Positions 44,268 through 53,921 of a stretch of DNA of 64,000 bases are shown here, one piece after another (position 1 is the stretch's first letter; every line of letters starts with the position of its first letter). Position numbers and translations under genes: made by a program. The DNA lies in NCBI RefSeq assembly GCF_007570865.1, contig NZ_VLPS01000003.1:186001-250000 (forward strand). The letters are read 5' to 3'. This DNA comes from Atlantibacter subterraneus. Its GTDB lineage: Bacteria; Pseudomonadota; Gammaproteobacteria; Enterobacterales; Enterobacteriaceae. The notes below the pieces were generated by a model that saw only the letters and a program-made list of their open reading frames with translations, did no database searches and was not told the origin of the DNA.

Positions 44268-44708
44268 ATGATGTTTCTACCGGGTGATTATGACCAGCGC
44301 GGGCAATTAAAACTGCCGATATTGTTCTGGTGCGTTCTGCTATTACAGGCCAGAACCTGGGTATTGTTTGTGGCGGCGGGCGCATCCCGCGAACAGGGCG
44401 AGGCGCTGCTGCGGCTGTTTTATCCGGATAGCGAAATGTTCTGGCTGGGTCTGTTACCGGGTATTCCGGCGGTGCTGGCGTTTCTGCTGAGCGGCAGGCG
44501 AGGGCGCTGGCCGACGCTCTGGACGGCGTGGCGCTGGGTGTTGATTGCGGCGCAGATCGGGTTGCTGGTGTGGCAAGTTGCACTGGCGGTGAGCGAAGCG
44601 GCGTTAAGCGGCATCACCCTGGCGCTGATGGTACTGGATGTGGTGGCATTGGTCTGGCTGCTGACCAATCCGCGCGTAAAAGCCTGTTTTTCACCTTCTG
44701 ATGAGTAA
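44268..44708 (+). CDS. yfeZ: DUF2919 inner-membrane protein YfeZ
   Basis: About 146 residues with four hydrophobic segments, starting MMFLPGDYDQRGQLKLPILF. The start is uncertain: ATG 44268 or 44271, or an upstream TTG at 44247; no clear RBS was seen. The DUF2919 pattern ARTWVLF and FWLGLLPGIPAVLAFLLSGR matches E. coli YfeZ. Function unknown. It is in its E. coli position upstream of yfeY. Confidence 0.85.
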   Translation: MMFLPGDYDQRGQLKLPILFWCVLLLQARTWVLFVAAGASREQGEALLRLFYPDSEMFWLGLLPGIPAVLAFLLSGRRGRWPTLWTAWRWVLIAAQIGLLVWQVALAVSEAALSGITLALMVLDVVALVWLLTNPRVKACFSPSDE

Positions 44709-44771
44709 ACCGGGCACTTTTCGGCCCGGCGGCACTCCAAGGTGGGTTGTTTTTTAAAAAAGGAATCGCGA

Positions 44772-45344
44772 ATGAAATTGCGTCTGCTGGTGTGTGCGGC
44801 ACCGCTTCTGCTGGCCGGATGTTCCACCCTTTCCGGAATGAACTGGGGAGCGATGAACCCCGTCAACTGGTTTAGCTCTTCTGTTGAGGTCTCTGAAAAT
44901 GGCGTTGGGGACATTACCGCCAGCACGGCGATGGACGAGAAAGCTATCGCCGATGGCTTGGGCGGCGACTACCGCTTACGCAGCGGCATGAAAACCGCTA
45001 ACGGCAATATTGAGCGCTATTACGAAGCCCTGAAAGGCGACACGCTGGCAATGGTGATCACCGGTGAAAATGGCACCGTGAGCCGCATTGAGGTATTGGA
45101 TCCGGACGTGGAGACTACCAGCGGGGTGAAAGTTGGTACGGCGTTCAGCTCTCTGTACAGCAAAGCCTACGGCGCGTGCCAGAAGGGCAGCGGTGATGAC
45201 ACCAGCGCCGTTGAGTGTAACGCACCGGATAGCCAGCACATTACCTATCTGTTTACCGGCGAGTGGCGTGGGCCGGAAGGATTAATGCCGCCTGACGATG
45301 CCTTAAAAAGCTGGAAAATTAGCAAAATCGTCTGGCGTCGCTAA
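44772..45344 (+). CDS. yfeY: DUF1131 lipoprotein YfeY
   Basis: 190-residue outer-membrane-type lipoprotein. ATG 44772 follows AAAGGAATCGCGA; the signal MKLRLLVCAAPLLLAGCS ends in the lipobox LLAGC. A DUF1131 domain covers most of the mature part. The E. coli gene belongs to the sigma-E regulon, but I could not place a sigma-E promoter here. Function unknown. Confidence 0.9.
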   Translation: MKLRLLVCAAPLLLAGCSTLSGMNWGAMNPVNWFSSSVEVSENGVGDITASTAMDEKAIADGLGGDYRLRSGMKTANGNIERYYEALKGDTLAMVITGENGTVSRIEVLDPDVETTSGVKVGTAFSSLYSKAYGACQKGSGDDTSAVECNAPDSQHITYLFTGEWRGPEGLMPPDDALKSWKISKIVWRR

Positions 45345-45444
45345 GCGCGGCGATCTTGCGCATGGGCAAGGCGCGGCGCAAAAAATCAGGTAAAATGCCG
45401 GGCATCTCTGGTCACGTTCCGTGGCCTCGTTTTCAGGAGGAGAG

Positions 45445-46344
45445 ATGTCTCAGGTTCAAAGTGGCATTCTGCCCGAACATTGCCGCGCCGCGATTTGGAT
45501 AGAAGCGAAAGTATCCGAAAATCTGGATGCGGTGCGCGCAGGCTGTAAAGCGTTTAACAGCAAACTGGCCGAGCTACAGGCGGCCTTCCCCGATGCCCAT
45601 TTAGGTGCGGTGATTGCTTTCGGGCACGACGTCTGGCGCGATATCAGCGGCGGCGTGGGCGGCGAGGCGTTGAAAAACTTCGCGCCGCTGGGCAAAGGCC
45701 TGGCCCCCGCCACTCAGCACGATTTGCTGATCCATATCCTGTCTCTGCGTCACGACGTAAATTTCACTGTGGCACAGGCGGCCATCGCCGCCTTTGGCGA
45801 CGCGATTAACGTGGTGGAAGAAACCCATGGTTTCCGCTGGGTGGAAGACCGCGATCTCAGCGGCTTTGTCGACGGCACCGAAAACCCGGCCGGGGATGAC
45901 GTGCGCCGCAGCGTGGCGGTGATTAACGACGGCGTGGATGCGGGCGGCAGCTATGTGTTTGTCCAGCGCTGGGAGCACAATCTCAAACAGCTGAACCGGA
46001 TGAGCGTGCCGGATCAGGAGATGATGATTGGCCGCACCAAGCAGGATAACGAAGAGATCGACGGCGATGAACGCCCGGTGACTTCGCACCTGACCCGTGT
46101 CGATCTCAAAGAAAACGGCAAAGGGCTGAAAATTGTCCGCCAGAGCCTGCCTTACGGCACCGCCAGTGGTACCCACGGCCTTTACTTCTGCGCCTACTGC
46201 GCCACGCTGCATAATATCGAACAGCAACTGCTGAGTATGTTCGGCGACCTGGACGGCAAACGCGACGCCATGCTGCGCTTCACCAAACCGGTCACCGGCG
46301 GCTACTACTTCGCGCCATCGCTGGAACGCATCAACAGTTTGTAA
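45445..46344 (+). CDS. yfeX: Dye-decolorizing-type heme peroxidase YfeX
   Basis: Cytoplasmic DyP-type heme peroxidase, 299 residues as in E. coli. ATG 45445 follows AGGAGGAGAG, one of the strongest RBSs in the window. The DyP signature GFVDGTENP contains the catalytic Asp near residue 143, and the proximal heme His is in the [20 protein letters not shown] region. Porphyrinogen oxidation has been shown for the E. coli protein; a claimed deferrochelatase role is disputed. Confidence 0.96.
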   Translation: MSQVQSGILPEHCRAAIWIEAKVSENLDAVRAGCKAFNSKLAELQAAFPDAHLGAVIAFGHDVWRDISGGVGGEALKNFAPLGKGLAPATQHDLLIHILSLRHDVNFTVAQAAIAAFGDAINVVEETHGFRWVEDRDLSGFVDGTENPAGDDVRRSVAVINDGVDAGGSYVFVQRWEHNLKQLNRMSVPDQEMMIGRTKQDNEEIDGDERPVTSHLTRVDLKENGKGLKIVRQSLPYGTASGTHGLYFCAYCATLHNIEQQLLSMFGDLDGKRDAMLRFTKPVTGGYYFAPSLERINSL

Positions 46345-46351
46345 TCCCTGC

Positions 46352-46379
46352 ACAGCGCGGTTTTCTGCCGCGCTGTTTA
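46352..46379. terminator. Terminator between yfeX and the oxalate cluster
   Basis: ACAGCGCGG ttttctg CCGCGCTGT forms a nine-pair stem between convergent stops, with a T-rich right side. Confidence 0.75.
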
Positions 46380-46398
46380 TCTGCAAAGCAGGTTTTTT

Positions 46399-47646
46399 CT
46401 ATATCACGCCTTTATTGCGTAATAGCGCGATCGCGCGATCGTTAAACCCCAGTTCGTGAAGAATGTGATGCGTGTGTTCTCCTTGTAACGGGGACGCGGT
46501 AATGTCTACGGTATTGGCTGACATTTTAACGGGCATTCCCACTGTCGTATATTTACCCCGCACCGGATGGTCGACATCAACAATAGAGCCGCTGGCGCGC
46601 AGGCTTTCATCGTTAATGATTTCCTTCATGGAGAGGACAGGGCTACACGGGATGTCATATTGGTTAAGCAGTTCCATAGCTTCATATTTTGTTTTCGTCA
46701 TCGTCCATTGCTCAATACGCTTAAAAATCATATTCAGTTTGGGCAAGCGAGCGGCGGGGACATTAAAATCGTCGTTATCTATCCAACTGTTCTCGCCAAT
46801 GACTTTGCAAATTGACGGCCAGGCGGCGGCCTGAATAAGAAAATAAATATACGCGTTGGGATCGGTTTCCCACCCTTTGCACTTCAGCATTCCGCCGGGT
46901 TGGCCGCCACCCGAGGCATTGCCGGCGCGCGGCACAGTGTCGTTAAATTCGCCACCGATAAACTGCGGATATTCTTCAAGCACGCCAGTTCGTTCCAGCC
47001 TTTGCTGATCGCGTAATTTCACCCGGCAGAGATTAAGGACCGAATCCTGCATGGATACCGAGACTTTTTGCCCGCGCCCCGTGGCGTGGCGCTGGAAAAG
47101 CGCGGATACGATCCCGAGGGCAAGATGCAAACCGGAACCTGAATCCCCGATTTGCGCGCCAGTCACCATGGGCGCGCCATATTCAAAACCGGTAGTGGAT
47201 GCCGCGCCGCCAGCGCACTGGGCGACGTTTTCATAGGCTTTACAAGCCTGATAGCGGCCCGGACCAAATCCTTTCACCGAGGCAAGGATCATTCGCGGGT
47301 TAAGGGCATGAATATGTTCCCAGGTCACGCCCATGCGATCCAGCGCGCCGGGCGCGAAATTCTCCACCAGCACGTCACAATGACCAATAAGACGATTCAA
47401 TATATCCAGCCCTTCCGGGGTCTTGGTATTGAGCGTCATTGCCCGCTTATTATGATTTAACATCGTGAAATAGAGACTGTCCGCGTTGGCAATATCGCAT
47501 AATTGCTTACGCGTCCCGTCGCCGTCGCCGACGCGCTCAATTTTAATCACATCCGCGCCCAGCCATGCTAATAATTGGGTGCAGCTTGGGCCAGATTGAA
47601 CATGGGTAAAATCGATAATTTTTATTCCCTCTAATGCCTTGCTCAT
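46399..47646 (-). CDS. CaiB/BaiF CoA-transferase, second formyl-CoA transferase-like copy
   Basis: 415 residues from ATG 47646 ([20 protein letters not shown]), RBS GGAG six bases before. It is a class III CoA-transferase very similar to Frc: the catalytic Asp lies in [14 protein letters not shown] near 169 and the Frc-type [14 protein letters not shown] is conserved. The glycine loop reads ASGGGQPGG instead of AGGGGQPGW, so one loop glycine and the following Trp are changed. It is clearly Frc-like, not YfdE-like. It may prefer another CoA donor or acceptor. It lies after a hairpin that separates it from the PAS gene. Confidence 0.88.
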   Translation of the reverse strand: MSKALEGIKIIDFTHVQSGPSCTQLLAWLGADVIKIERVGDGDGTRKQLCDIANADSLYFTMLNHNKRAMTLNTKTPEGLDILNRLIGHCDVLVENFAPGALDRMGVTWEHIHALNPRMILASVKGFGPGRYQACKAYENVAQCAGGAASTTGFEYGAPMVTGAQIGDSGSGLHLALGIVSALFQRHATGRGQKVSVSMQDSVLNLCRVKLRDQQRLERTGVLEEYPQFIGGEFNDTVPRAGNASGGGQPGGMLKCKGWETDPNAYIYFLIQAAAWPSICKVIGENSWIDNDDFNVPAARLPKLNMIFKRIEQWTMTKTKYEAMELLNQYDIPCSPVLSMKEIINDESLRASGSIVDVDHPVRGKYTTVGMPVKMSANTVDITASPLQGEHTHHILHELGFNDRAIALLRNKGVI

Positions 47647-47719
47647 AAAATTCTCCACGTTTATTTGTTTTACATCTTCATATCGCTCGTCCAGAACAGC
47701 GAATTCGCGCTCAAAAAAT

Positions 47720-47738
47720 GTGGGGCAGCACGCCCCAC
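47720..47738 (-). terminator. Intrinsic terminator or attenuator within the oxalate cluster
   Basis: On the minus strand GTGGGGCGTGCTGCCCCAC, a seven-pair stem, is followed by ATTTTTTG. It lies between the PAS gene (stop 47763) and the second CoA-transferase (start 47646), so it would lower expression of that last gene relative to oxc-frc. Confidence 0.7.
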
Positions 47739-47762
47739 CAATAAAACGTTACTTCTCTGGGA

Positions 47763-48149
47763 TTAGCCCTTTTTATGCTCATTAAAATTTGCTGTGTCAT
47801 CACGAATGATGGCGACAATTAACGAGTCTTCTTTTTTTATTCCAGGCAGCAATGCTACTGTGAAGGCAATAGATATCAGGCTACCGTCTTGTTTTACGGC
47901 AGGCACGCGAAGCAGCGATGCGTGATATTTTGTCATGCGGTTGTGCATTGTATTACCATAACCTGTCCAGTGCCGCTGACGATATTTTTCCGGGATGATA
48001 ATATCCAGTGACGCGCCCAGCGCTTGCGCCTGTGTGAAACCAAACAGGCGTTCGGCGGCGGCATTCCATAAAGTAATATTCCCTGAAACATCAGATATCA
48101 CCACCGCATCACCTAACGTCATCAGGAAATGTTGCAGCGTTATTTCCAT
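47763..48149 (-). CDS. Free-standing PAS-domain protein
   Basis: 128-residue cytoplasmic protein made of one PAS fold: ISDVSGNITLWNAAAERLFG, then IIPEKYRQRHW, and a final strand pair near VAIIRDDTANFNEH. There is no kinase, GGDEF, HTH or membrane part. It begins 3 bases after the frc stop, so its translation is coupled to frc, but no good RBS is seen. The general shape resembles FixL-type sensor PAS domains (a His sits in TKYHASLL), which would allow a ligand or heme role; this is only inference. Function unknown. Confidence 0.85.
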   Translation of the reverse strand: MEITLQHFLMTLGDAVVISDVSGNITLWNAAAERLFGFTQAQALGASLDIIIPEKYRQRHWTGYGNTMHNRMTKYHASLLRVPAVKQDGSLISIAFTVALLPGIKKEDSLIVAIIRDDTANFNEHKKG

Positions 48150-48152
48150 ATT

Positions 48153-49430
48153 TTATACCGCTTTCGATGTATGAATATCCGTGATTTGCTGTTGCGTGTA
48201 CCCTAATTCCGCCAACACCTCATCGGTATGTTCGCCTAATAAAGGAGACGCCGTAACCACAGGTTTTAGCGTTGAGAATTTAATTGGACATCCTACGGTC
48301 CAGTAGCTACCGCGGACTTTATGTGGAACCTCTACAATAGAGCCGCTCTTCAGTAATGATTCATCATGCAATAATTCTTTCATCGACATCACAGGAGCGC
48401 AGGGAATTTCAAACTTGCCAAAATAATCCACCGCTTCATATTTATCTTTACCCGTCGTTAAGATGTAATTCTCAATGGCACCAAAGATATCCATAATATG
48501 CGGCTGGCGCGCCCTGGGCGTGGTATATGCTGGATCTTCCCGCCATTCCGGACGTTCGATAGCGTCGCAGATTGGCGTCCAGACCAAATCCTGAAGTGTA
48601 AAATAGATATAGGCGTTGGGATCGGTTTCCCAACCACGGCACTTCAGGATCCAGCCTGGCTGGCCGCCGCCACCGGCATTACCACCGCGCGGCACGACAT
48701 CGCCGAATGCTTCATTAGGATACTGCGGATATTCCTCCAGATAGCCGACTCTGTCCAGGCGTAGCTGATCGCGCATTTTTACCCGGCAAAGATTCAAAAC
48801 CGCGTCCTGCATAGAACAGGCGACTTTTTGCCCCTTCCCGGTTTTCTGGCGGCCTATCCAGGCAGTAAGAATACCAATTGCCAGATGCATGCCGGTATTA
48901 CTATCACCGAGCGCAGCGGATGAGATGGTGGGAACGGAATTCTCGCCTTTCCACCATCCGGTGGTTGACGCTGCGCCACCGGCGCATTGGGCGACATTTT
49001 CATACGCCCTAAGATGTTCATAATGATGCCCTTCACTAAATCCCTTTACCGACGCCAGTATCATTCGCGGATTTAATTTCTGGATAGTCTCCCAGGTGAA
49101 ACCCATACGGTCGAGCGCGCCGGGACCAAAATTCTCCACCATAACGTCACATTCTTTGATCAAGCGCGTTAATATCTCTTTGCCTTCTGGTTTTTTAGTA
49201 TCCAGAGTTAATGAGCGTTTATTGCTATTGAGCATGGTGAAATATAGCGCGTCGGCATCGGGAATATCGCGCAACTGAACACGGGTAATATCACCTGAAC
49301 CCGGTCTTTCAATTTTAATCACATCAGCGCCAAACCAGGCCAACATTTGCGTACAGGCCGGACCCGCCTGAACGTGAGTGAAGTCGATAATTTTCATTCC
49401 TGCGAGGGGTAATAATTGTTCATTATTCAT
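48153..49430 (-). CDS. frc: Formyl-CoA:oxalate CoA-transferase
   Basis: Moves CoA from formyl-CoA to oxalate, giving oxalyl-CoA. 425 residues starting [29 protein letters not shown]. The class III motifs are all present: Gln in [11 protein letters not shown], catalytic Asp in [14 protein letters not shown], and the glycine loop [15 protein letters not shown]. The residue equivalent to Oxalobacter Trp48 is Gln (TRVQLRD), as in E. coli Frc. It is 14 bases from oxc and encodes the upstream step of the same cycle. Confidence 0.95.
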   Translation of the reverse strand: MNNEQLLPLAGMKIIDFTHVQAGPACTQMLAWFGADVIKIERPGSGDITRVQLRDIPDADALYFTMLNSNKRSLTLDTKKPEGKEILTRLIKECDVMVENFGPGALDRMGFTWETIQKLNPRMILASVKGFSEGHHYEHLRAYENVAQCAGGAASTTGWWKGENSVPTISSAALGDSNTGMHLAIGILTAWIGRQKTGKGQKVACSMQDAVLNLCRVKMRDQLRLDRVGYLEEYPQYPNEAFGDVVPRGGNAGGGGQPGWILKCRGWETDPNAYIYFTLQDLVWTPICDAIERPEWREDPAYTTPRARQPHIMDIFGAIENYILTTGKDKYEAVDYFGKFEIPCAPVMSMKELLHDESLLKSGSIVEVPHKVRGSYWTVGCPIKFSTLKPVVTASPLLGEHTDEVLAELGYTQQQITDIHTSKAV

Positions 49431-49444
49431 TTTTCAATTCCTTA

Positions 49445-51193
49445 TTATTTTCTGGTTGTTTTCGCTGGGTTGAGACTGGTGATGCGACCGCTTTCGGTAC
49501 CCGCCGTTTCATCAATATGCGCATTAATCAGTGTGGGAATACCGAGCGCGATGGCCTCATTCATGGCCTGGTGTAATTGATCGACGGTAGTGACATGTAC
49601 GCCTCTGCCGCCAAATGCCTCCATCAGCATTTCGTAACAGGCGTTTTTAACAAATACCGTGGGTGCGGGATCTTTGCCGCCGGAAGCGTTGATATCGGTG
49701 CCTTTATAAATACCGTTGTTATTAAATACGACAACGCAAACAGGTAACTGGTAACGGCAAAGGGTTTCAACTTCCATTCCACTGAAACCGAACGCGGAAT
49801 CGCCCTCAATCGCGATGACCTGATGACCGGTTACAACAGACGCCGCAACGGCGAAACCCATACCGATACCCATTACGCCCCATGTACCGACATCCAGACG
49901 CTTCCGTGGCAGGTACATATCGACAATACTGCGCGCGAAATCCAGCGTATTGGCCCCTTCACTCACGACGATGGCCTCAGGATTGTCTTTGACGACCTGC
50001 TTCACGGCGCTCAGCGCGCTCTGGAAACTCATCGGCGACGGGCGTTCAGCCAGTTTTTCCGCCATTTTTTTGGCATTTTTTTCTTTGCGTTCAGCGATCG
50101 CTGCCGTCCATTCTGTGGGCGGTTTCTGCCAGTGATTATCGATACCTGCCAGCAAACTTTGCATGCAAGAAACGATGTCGCCAATCAGCGGCGCGTCTAT
50201 CGCCACATTGCTGTCGATTTCCGTCGGCGCAATATCAAGCTGAATGAATTTTTTAGGCCCTTTTTCCTGCGCCCAGGTTTTACCTTTCCCGTGAGACAGC
50301 AACCAGTTGAGGCGGACACCGATCAATACCACTACGTCGGATTCCTGTAATACATAGGAGCGCGCAGCGGCGGCTGATAGTTCATGCGTGTCTGGCAGCA
50401 AGCCTTTGGCCATCGACATGGGCAAATAAGGGATGCCGGTTTTTTCAATAAACGCGTTGATTTCGCACTCGGCGCGGGCGTAAGCGGCACCTTTTCCTAA
50501 TATCACCAACGGTTTTTTGGCGCTTTTGAGTAATGCCAGGGCGTGGGAAACCCTGTCAGGTGCGGGAAATTGGCGCGGTGCCGGATCGACGACGTTAATC
50601 AACGATTGGCGGCCCACCTCCAGCGGAAGCGTCTGCGAAAATAGCCGGGCGGGCAAATCCAGATATACGCCGCCGGGCCGCCCCGAAACCGCCGCCCGGA
50701 TCGCACGCGCGATGCCTACGCCGATATCCTTAGCCTGCAAGATGCGATAAGCCGCTTTACAGAGCGGTTTTGCAATCGCCAGTTGATCCATTTCTTCATA
50801 ATCGCCCTGCTGAAGATCGACGATTTCACGTTCGCTGGAGCCGCTTATCAGGATCATGGGGAAACAGTTGGTCGTGGCATTTGCCAGGGCAGTCAGGCCA
50901 TTCAGAAAGCCGGGCGCGGACACGGTCATGCAAACTCCTGGCTTGCCGGTTAAAAATCCTGCCGCCGCCGCTGCATTTCCGGCATTTTGTTCGTGACGAA
51001 AAGTAATTACCCGCATTCCTTCGGCTTGCGCTGTGCGCAGAAAATCGGTAATTGGGATCCCAGGCAATCCAAAGAGAGTATCAATATCATTAAGTTTGAG
51101 CGCATCAAGGAGTAAGTGAAAACCATCCGTTAATTCAGGATCTGCTAATGGCTCATTAGTTTCGCAGCGGATAGCGGGTTCGTGAATAGACAT
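49445..51193 (-). CDS. oxc: Oxalyl-CoA decarboxylase
   Basis: ThDP enzyme that decarboxylates oxalyl-CoA to formyl-CoA and CO2. 582 residues starting [25 protein letters not shown]. The ThDP-activating Glu is in [16 protein letters not shown], the Mg/ThDP motif is [17 protein letters not shown] followed by NNNGIYKG, and the CoA/ADP-binding middle domain has [10 protein letters not shown]. The N-terminal run [20 protein letters not shown] looks closer to the Oxalobacter enzyme than to E. coli Oxc. Near neighbours encode the matching transporter and transferase. Confidence 0.95.
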   Translation of the reverse strand: MSIHEPAIRCETNEPLADPELTDGFHLLLDALKLNDIDTLFGLPGIPITDFLRTAQAEGMRVITFRHEQNAGNAAAAAGFLTGKPGVCMTVSAPGFLNGLTALANATTNCFPMILISGSSEREIVDLQQGDYEEMDQLAIAKPLCKAAYRILQAKDIGVGIARAIRAAVSGRPGGVYLDLPARLFSQTLPLEVGRQSLINVVDPAPRQFPAPDRVSHALALLKSAKKPLVILGKGAAYARAECEINAFIEKTGIPYLPMSMAKGLLPDTHELSAAAARSYVLQESDVVVLIGVRLNWLLSHGKGKTWAQEKGPKKFIQLDIAPTEIDSNVAIDAPLIGDIVSCMQSLLAGIDNHWQKPPTEWTAAIAERKEKNAKKMAEKLAERPSPMSFQSALSAVKQVVKDNPEAIVVSEGANTLDFARSIVDMYLPRKRLDVGTWGVMGIGMGFAVAASVVTGHQVIAIEGDSAFGFSGMEVETLCRYQLPVCVVVFNNNGIYKGTDINASGGKDPAPTVFVKNACYEMLMEAFGGRGVHVTTVDQLHQAMNEAIALGIPTLINAHIDETAGTESGRITSLNPAKTTRK

Positions 51194-51232
51194 AAAAAAC
51201 CTCTCTTAAGCAGAATATTAATGTTGGAGTAA

Positions 51233-52513
51233 TTAATGTTTATCCTCACTCCAGATGGGAGGATGTTTCCACAAAGGAATAAGAATCAGGCCGGACAGCA
51301 AGGCCATTAAAGCGGAAATAACAATGATGAAAGGATTACCGTAAGTAGAAATCAAATAAGCGGAAAGTACCCCGCCATAAATCCCTCCAAGGCCTTTAGC
51401 GCAGGCGTATAACATTCCATAGTTCGATCCTGAAGCCACTTCGCCATAGTAATAACCTACGATTGAGGCAAATAGCGAGTATAATGCGCCCCAGAAAAAG
51501 ATAGAAATGACGCAACTGCTGGTAAATCCAAAAGAGCTGCCTGCTTCGGCAAAATACAGGGCGATAAGGGAGAAGGCGCCGCATAATATATAAAAAACTG
51601 ACATGGTTTTATCGATGCCGATTTTGTCAGCAATCCATCCGGCGATAACTCTGCTCAGGCCGCTGGTAATGGCAATGCCTACCGTCATCATCGTGCCGGC
51701 CGTTACGCTAAAATGGAACGCCGAAGCAAATTTCATGCTCTTTGATATAAACGTTAAGCCCGCGCCCGATACTAAAACAAACGATAAAATTAATACCCAA
51801 AACTGCCATGTCCCCATGGCTTCCCCCATACTGTATTGCTTATCACAGGGGCGCTTGACCATTTTCCTGGCGCGAGTGCTTGGTACATGCCAGCCTTTAG
51901 GCGGGTCTTTCATTAATAACCCGGTAACGATAATAACGATTGAAATAATGGCGGCCATAATGAAGATAGCGTTAAAAAATGTCTGGTCAGGGGCATTTTC
52001 CGGGATCGCCTGCATCGGGAAGATAAAAGGCAGTGCTCCCCAGGAAAACGCGGCGGACATGAGTCCTGTAGTAATATTTCGATTATCCGGGAACCATTTA
52101 TTACAGGTGGTAATCGCTGCGTTATACACGAACCCGCAAAAGAAGCAGCCAATACACCAGACAATCAGCACTAAACCGTAAGAAAATGTTGCTCCGTAGG
52201 CGCAAAACAGCAGTCCAATCCCGGCAAAAACACCCGCCACCACGGAGACAATTTTCGGACCAAATTTGTCACGCAGAATGCCGCCGGGTAAGGTGCCAAA
52301 TGCCTGGCAGATAACAAACATCGTAAACATTAAGGAAACTTTTGTAGATTCCCATCCATAGATTTTTCCAAGATGGGGGGCAATAACAGACCACGCATAT
52401 TCATAAGGGCTAATAACACACATCGCCAGAAATGCGATAACAAATAACCACCATCGGCTAAAGCCTAATATTTGTTTGTCAGTCTGGTAGTTGGTGGCTG
52501 CAATTTCGCTCAT
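51233..52513 (-). CDS. OxlT-like oxalate:formate antiporter (MFS)
   Basis: 426 residues from ATG 52513 (MSEIAATNYQTDKQILGFSR), RBS GGGAG, with 12 hydrophobic segments. Two charged residues that bind oxalate in OxlT have clear counterparts: Arg272 in GLSRVIAGWIADKIG followed by KTMSV, and Lys355 in NYGMLYACAKGLGGIYGG. This supports a dicarboxylate/formate exchanger over a generic MFS pump. Exchange of oxalate(2-) for formate(1-) plus proton-consuming decarboxylation would make the cycle energy-yielding. First gene of the cluster, divergent from a LysR regulator. Confidence 0.85.
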   Translation of the reverse strand: MSEIAATNYQTDKQILGFSRWWLFVIAFLAMCVISPYEYAWSVIAPHLGKIYGWESTKVSLMFTMFVICQAFGTLPGGILRDKFGPKIVSVVAGVFAGIGLLFCAYGATFSYGLVLIVWCIGCFFCGFVYNAAITTCNKWFPDNRNITTGLMSAAFSWGALPFIFPMQAIPENAPDQTFFNAIFIMAAIISIVIIVTGLLMKDPPKGWHVPSTRARKMVKRPCDKQYSMGEAMGTWQFWVLILSFVLVSGAGLTFISKSMKFASAFHFSVTAGTMMTVGIAITSGLSRVIAGWIADKIGIDKTMSVFYILCGAFSLIALYFAEAGSSFGFTSSCVISIFFWGALYSLFASIVGYYYGEVASGSNYGMLYACAKGLGGIYGGVLSAYLISTYGNPFIIVISALMALLSGLILIPLWKHPPIWSEDKH

Positions 52514-52776
52514 GACAATCACTCCCATGTTAATTTGTGAATTGAACTTCTAATGCGCCTGTTTTTTTGGTGTTTTACGGGAAGCGCTCACCTTTTAAAT
52601 GAATAAAAGCTGTGCAGGTGTCCGCCAGGCAAAATTTTGCGTAATAGTTAACGTTGAATAATTACAGGTATCAGCGGAACAGTTAATTTTTGCCCTTTGT
52701 CTTTCTGACTGTTATTAATACTCACTGGCGAAAGAAGGTGAAATGTTTTTTTTAACTTTATGGATGATTTAAAATC
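52514..52776. promoter_or_regulatory. Divergent promoter region of the oxalate cluster
   Basis: 263 AT-rich bases between the antiporter gene (minus) and lysR (plus), the usual place for LysR-type operator sites. I could not identify a single convincing T-N11-A operator or a pair of -35/-10 hexamers by eye. Confidence 0.5.
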
Positions 52777-53676
52777 ATGAATTTATCAAATATATCTTTA
52801 AGGCAGTTACGGATCTTTTTAGCAGTTGCGGAGTATCATGGCTTTAGCCGTGCTGGCAGCATGATTGGATTAACACAATCCGCCATGAGTCACAGCATCG
52901 GAGAACTTGAAAATGAGCTGGGTATTCGATTATTTGATCGGACGACACGCGAGGTGGTGTTAACGCAACAAGGAGCAGAACTTTCGTTAGAGCTGCGTCG
53001 TTTACTCAGTGAATTAGAAACCACGCTTTATAATGTGCAGAATAAAAAGGAAAAGCGTAGCGGACTGGTTCATGTTGCGACCAGTCCGACCATTTCCGCA
53101 GGGATTATGCCAAATTGCATTGCACAATTGCGTCGTATTTATCCGCAAATTAATCTTGTGATTCACGATCAGATACAGCAGCAAACCCTGGCAATGGTTG
53201 TGAATGGCGAAGTGGATTTTGGTGTTATCGTCGAACCGTTAACGCCACTTGAGTTATTTACCGAGACCTTTTGGGAAGAGCCTTTCTGTCTGGTGGTGCC
53301 TAAAAGCCATCCCGTTTCACAGCGTGACGCGGTTAACTGGAGCGATCTTCAGAATGAAGATCTGGTTTTACTCGATAATGGTTCAGGAAGCCGCCCCTTA
53401 ATTAACAATGCATTAATTCGTAACAATGTGACACCGCATGTCATTCAGGAGCTCGGACATGTAACGACAATATTTCAAATTTTGTCTTCAGGAATTGGCG
53501 TGTCAATTATTCCAGAGCTGGCGCTAGCCTCGCTGGAAAATTCCGATCTGGTCGCTATTCCATTATGGCCAACTGAGACCCGGCGTTTACAATTAGCACG
53601 CCGCCGCCAACGTTCGCTTTCTCCCTCTGCCGCACTGGTATGGGGATTTATCAGCCAACTTAAAAAGTTATCCTGA
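52777..53676 (+). CDS. LysR-family regulator of the oxalate cluster
   Basis: 299-residue LysR-type regulator: winged HTH at the N-terminus (SLRQLRIFLAVAEYHGFSRA, then LTQSAMSHSIGELENELGIR) and a periplasmic-binding-protein-like effector domain from about 92. It is transcribed away from the transporter-oxc-frc genes, so it most likely controls them, with oxalate, formate or a CoA ester as possible co-inducer. The target and effector are inferred from position only. AT-richer than the cys genes that follow. Confidence 0.88.
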   Translation: MNLSNISLRQLRIFLAVAEYHGFSRAGSMIGLTQSAMSHSIGELENELGIRLFDRTTREVVLTQQGAELSLELRRLLSELETTLYNVQNKKEKRSGLVHVATSPTISAGIMPNCIAQLRRIYPQINLVIHDQIQQQTLAMVVNGEVDFGVIVEPLTPLELFTETFWEEPFCLVVPKSHPVSQRDAVNWSDLQNEDLVLLDNGSGSRPLINNALIRNNVTPHVIQELGHVTTIFQILSSGIGVSIIPELALASLENSDLVAIPLWPTETRRLQLARRRQRSLSPSAALVWGFISQLKKLS

Positions 53677-53811
53677 CGTGATAGGGTTAGCCAATCGACA
53701 AGGGCGAGCGTGCATTTTCTCCTGATGGAGAAGCGCTTAGCCCTTCGATGCGCGGGAGGGGGCTAATTAAGGCCATGATGAGGCTGAGATCGGGCTACAC
53801 AGTGCGCTTAT

Positions 53812-53879
53812 TCTCTTTTCGACTTCCAAATCACCAAACGGTATATAAAAGCGTTACTGCTTTATCACTCGTTATAAAT
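53812..53879 (+). promoter_or_regulatory. cysP promoter with CysB-binding region
   Basis: The stretch with ACTTCCAAATCACCAAACGG, GTATATAAAA, TTACTGCTTTATCACTCG and a -10 TATAAAT at 53873-53879 closely resembles the Salmonella/E. coli cysP promoter, where CysB binds just upstream of and over -35. The RBS AAGGG lies before the cysP ATG. CysB binding is inferred from this likeness. Confidence 0.72.
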
Positions 53880-53921
53880 AAACTGAGGCCAGGATCGTCA
53901 TCACATTTATAAGGGTGCGTA

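Noticed and set aside
46399-47646. Assignment of the second CoA-transferase as YfdE (acetyl-CoA:oxalate CoA-transferase)
   Set aside because: The sequence follows Frc throughout, including the [14 protein letters not shown] block that YfdE lacks.
53716-53732. TTCTCC/GGAGAA hairpin after lysR as a terminator
   Set aside because: Six base pairs only and no T-run follows; not convincing.
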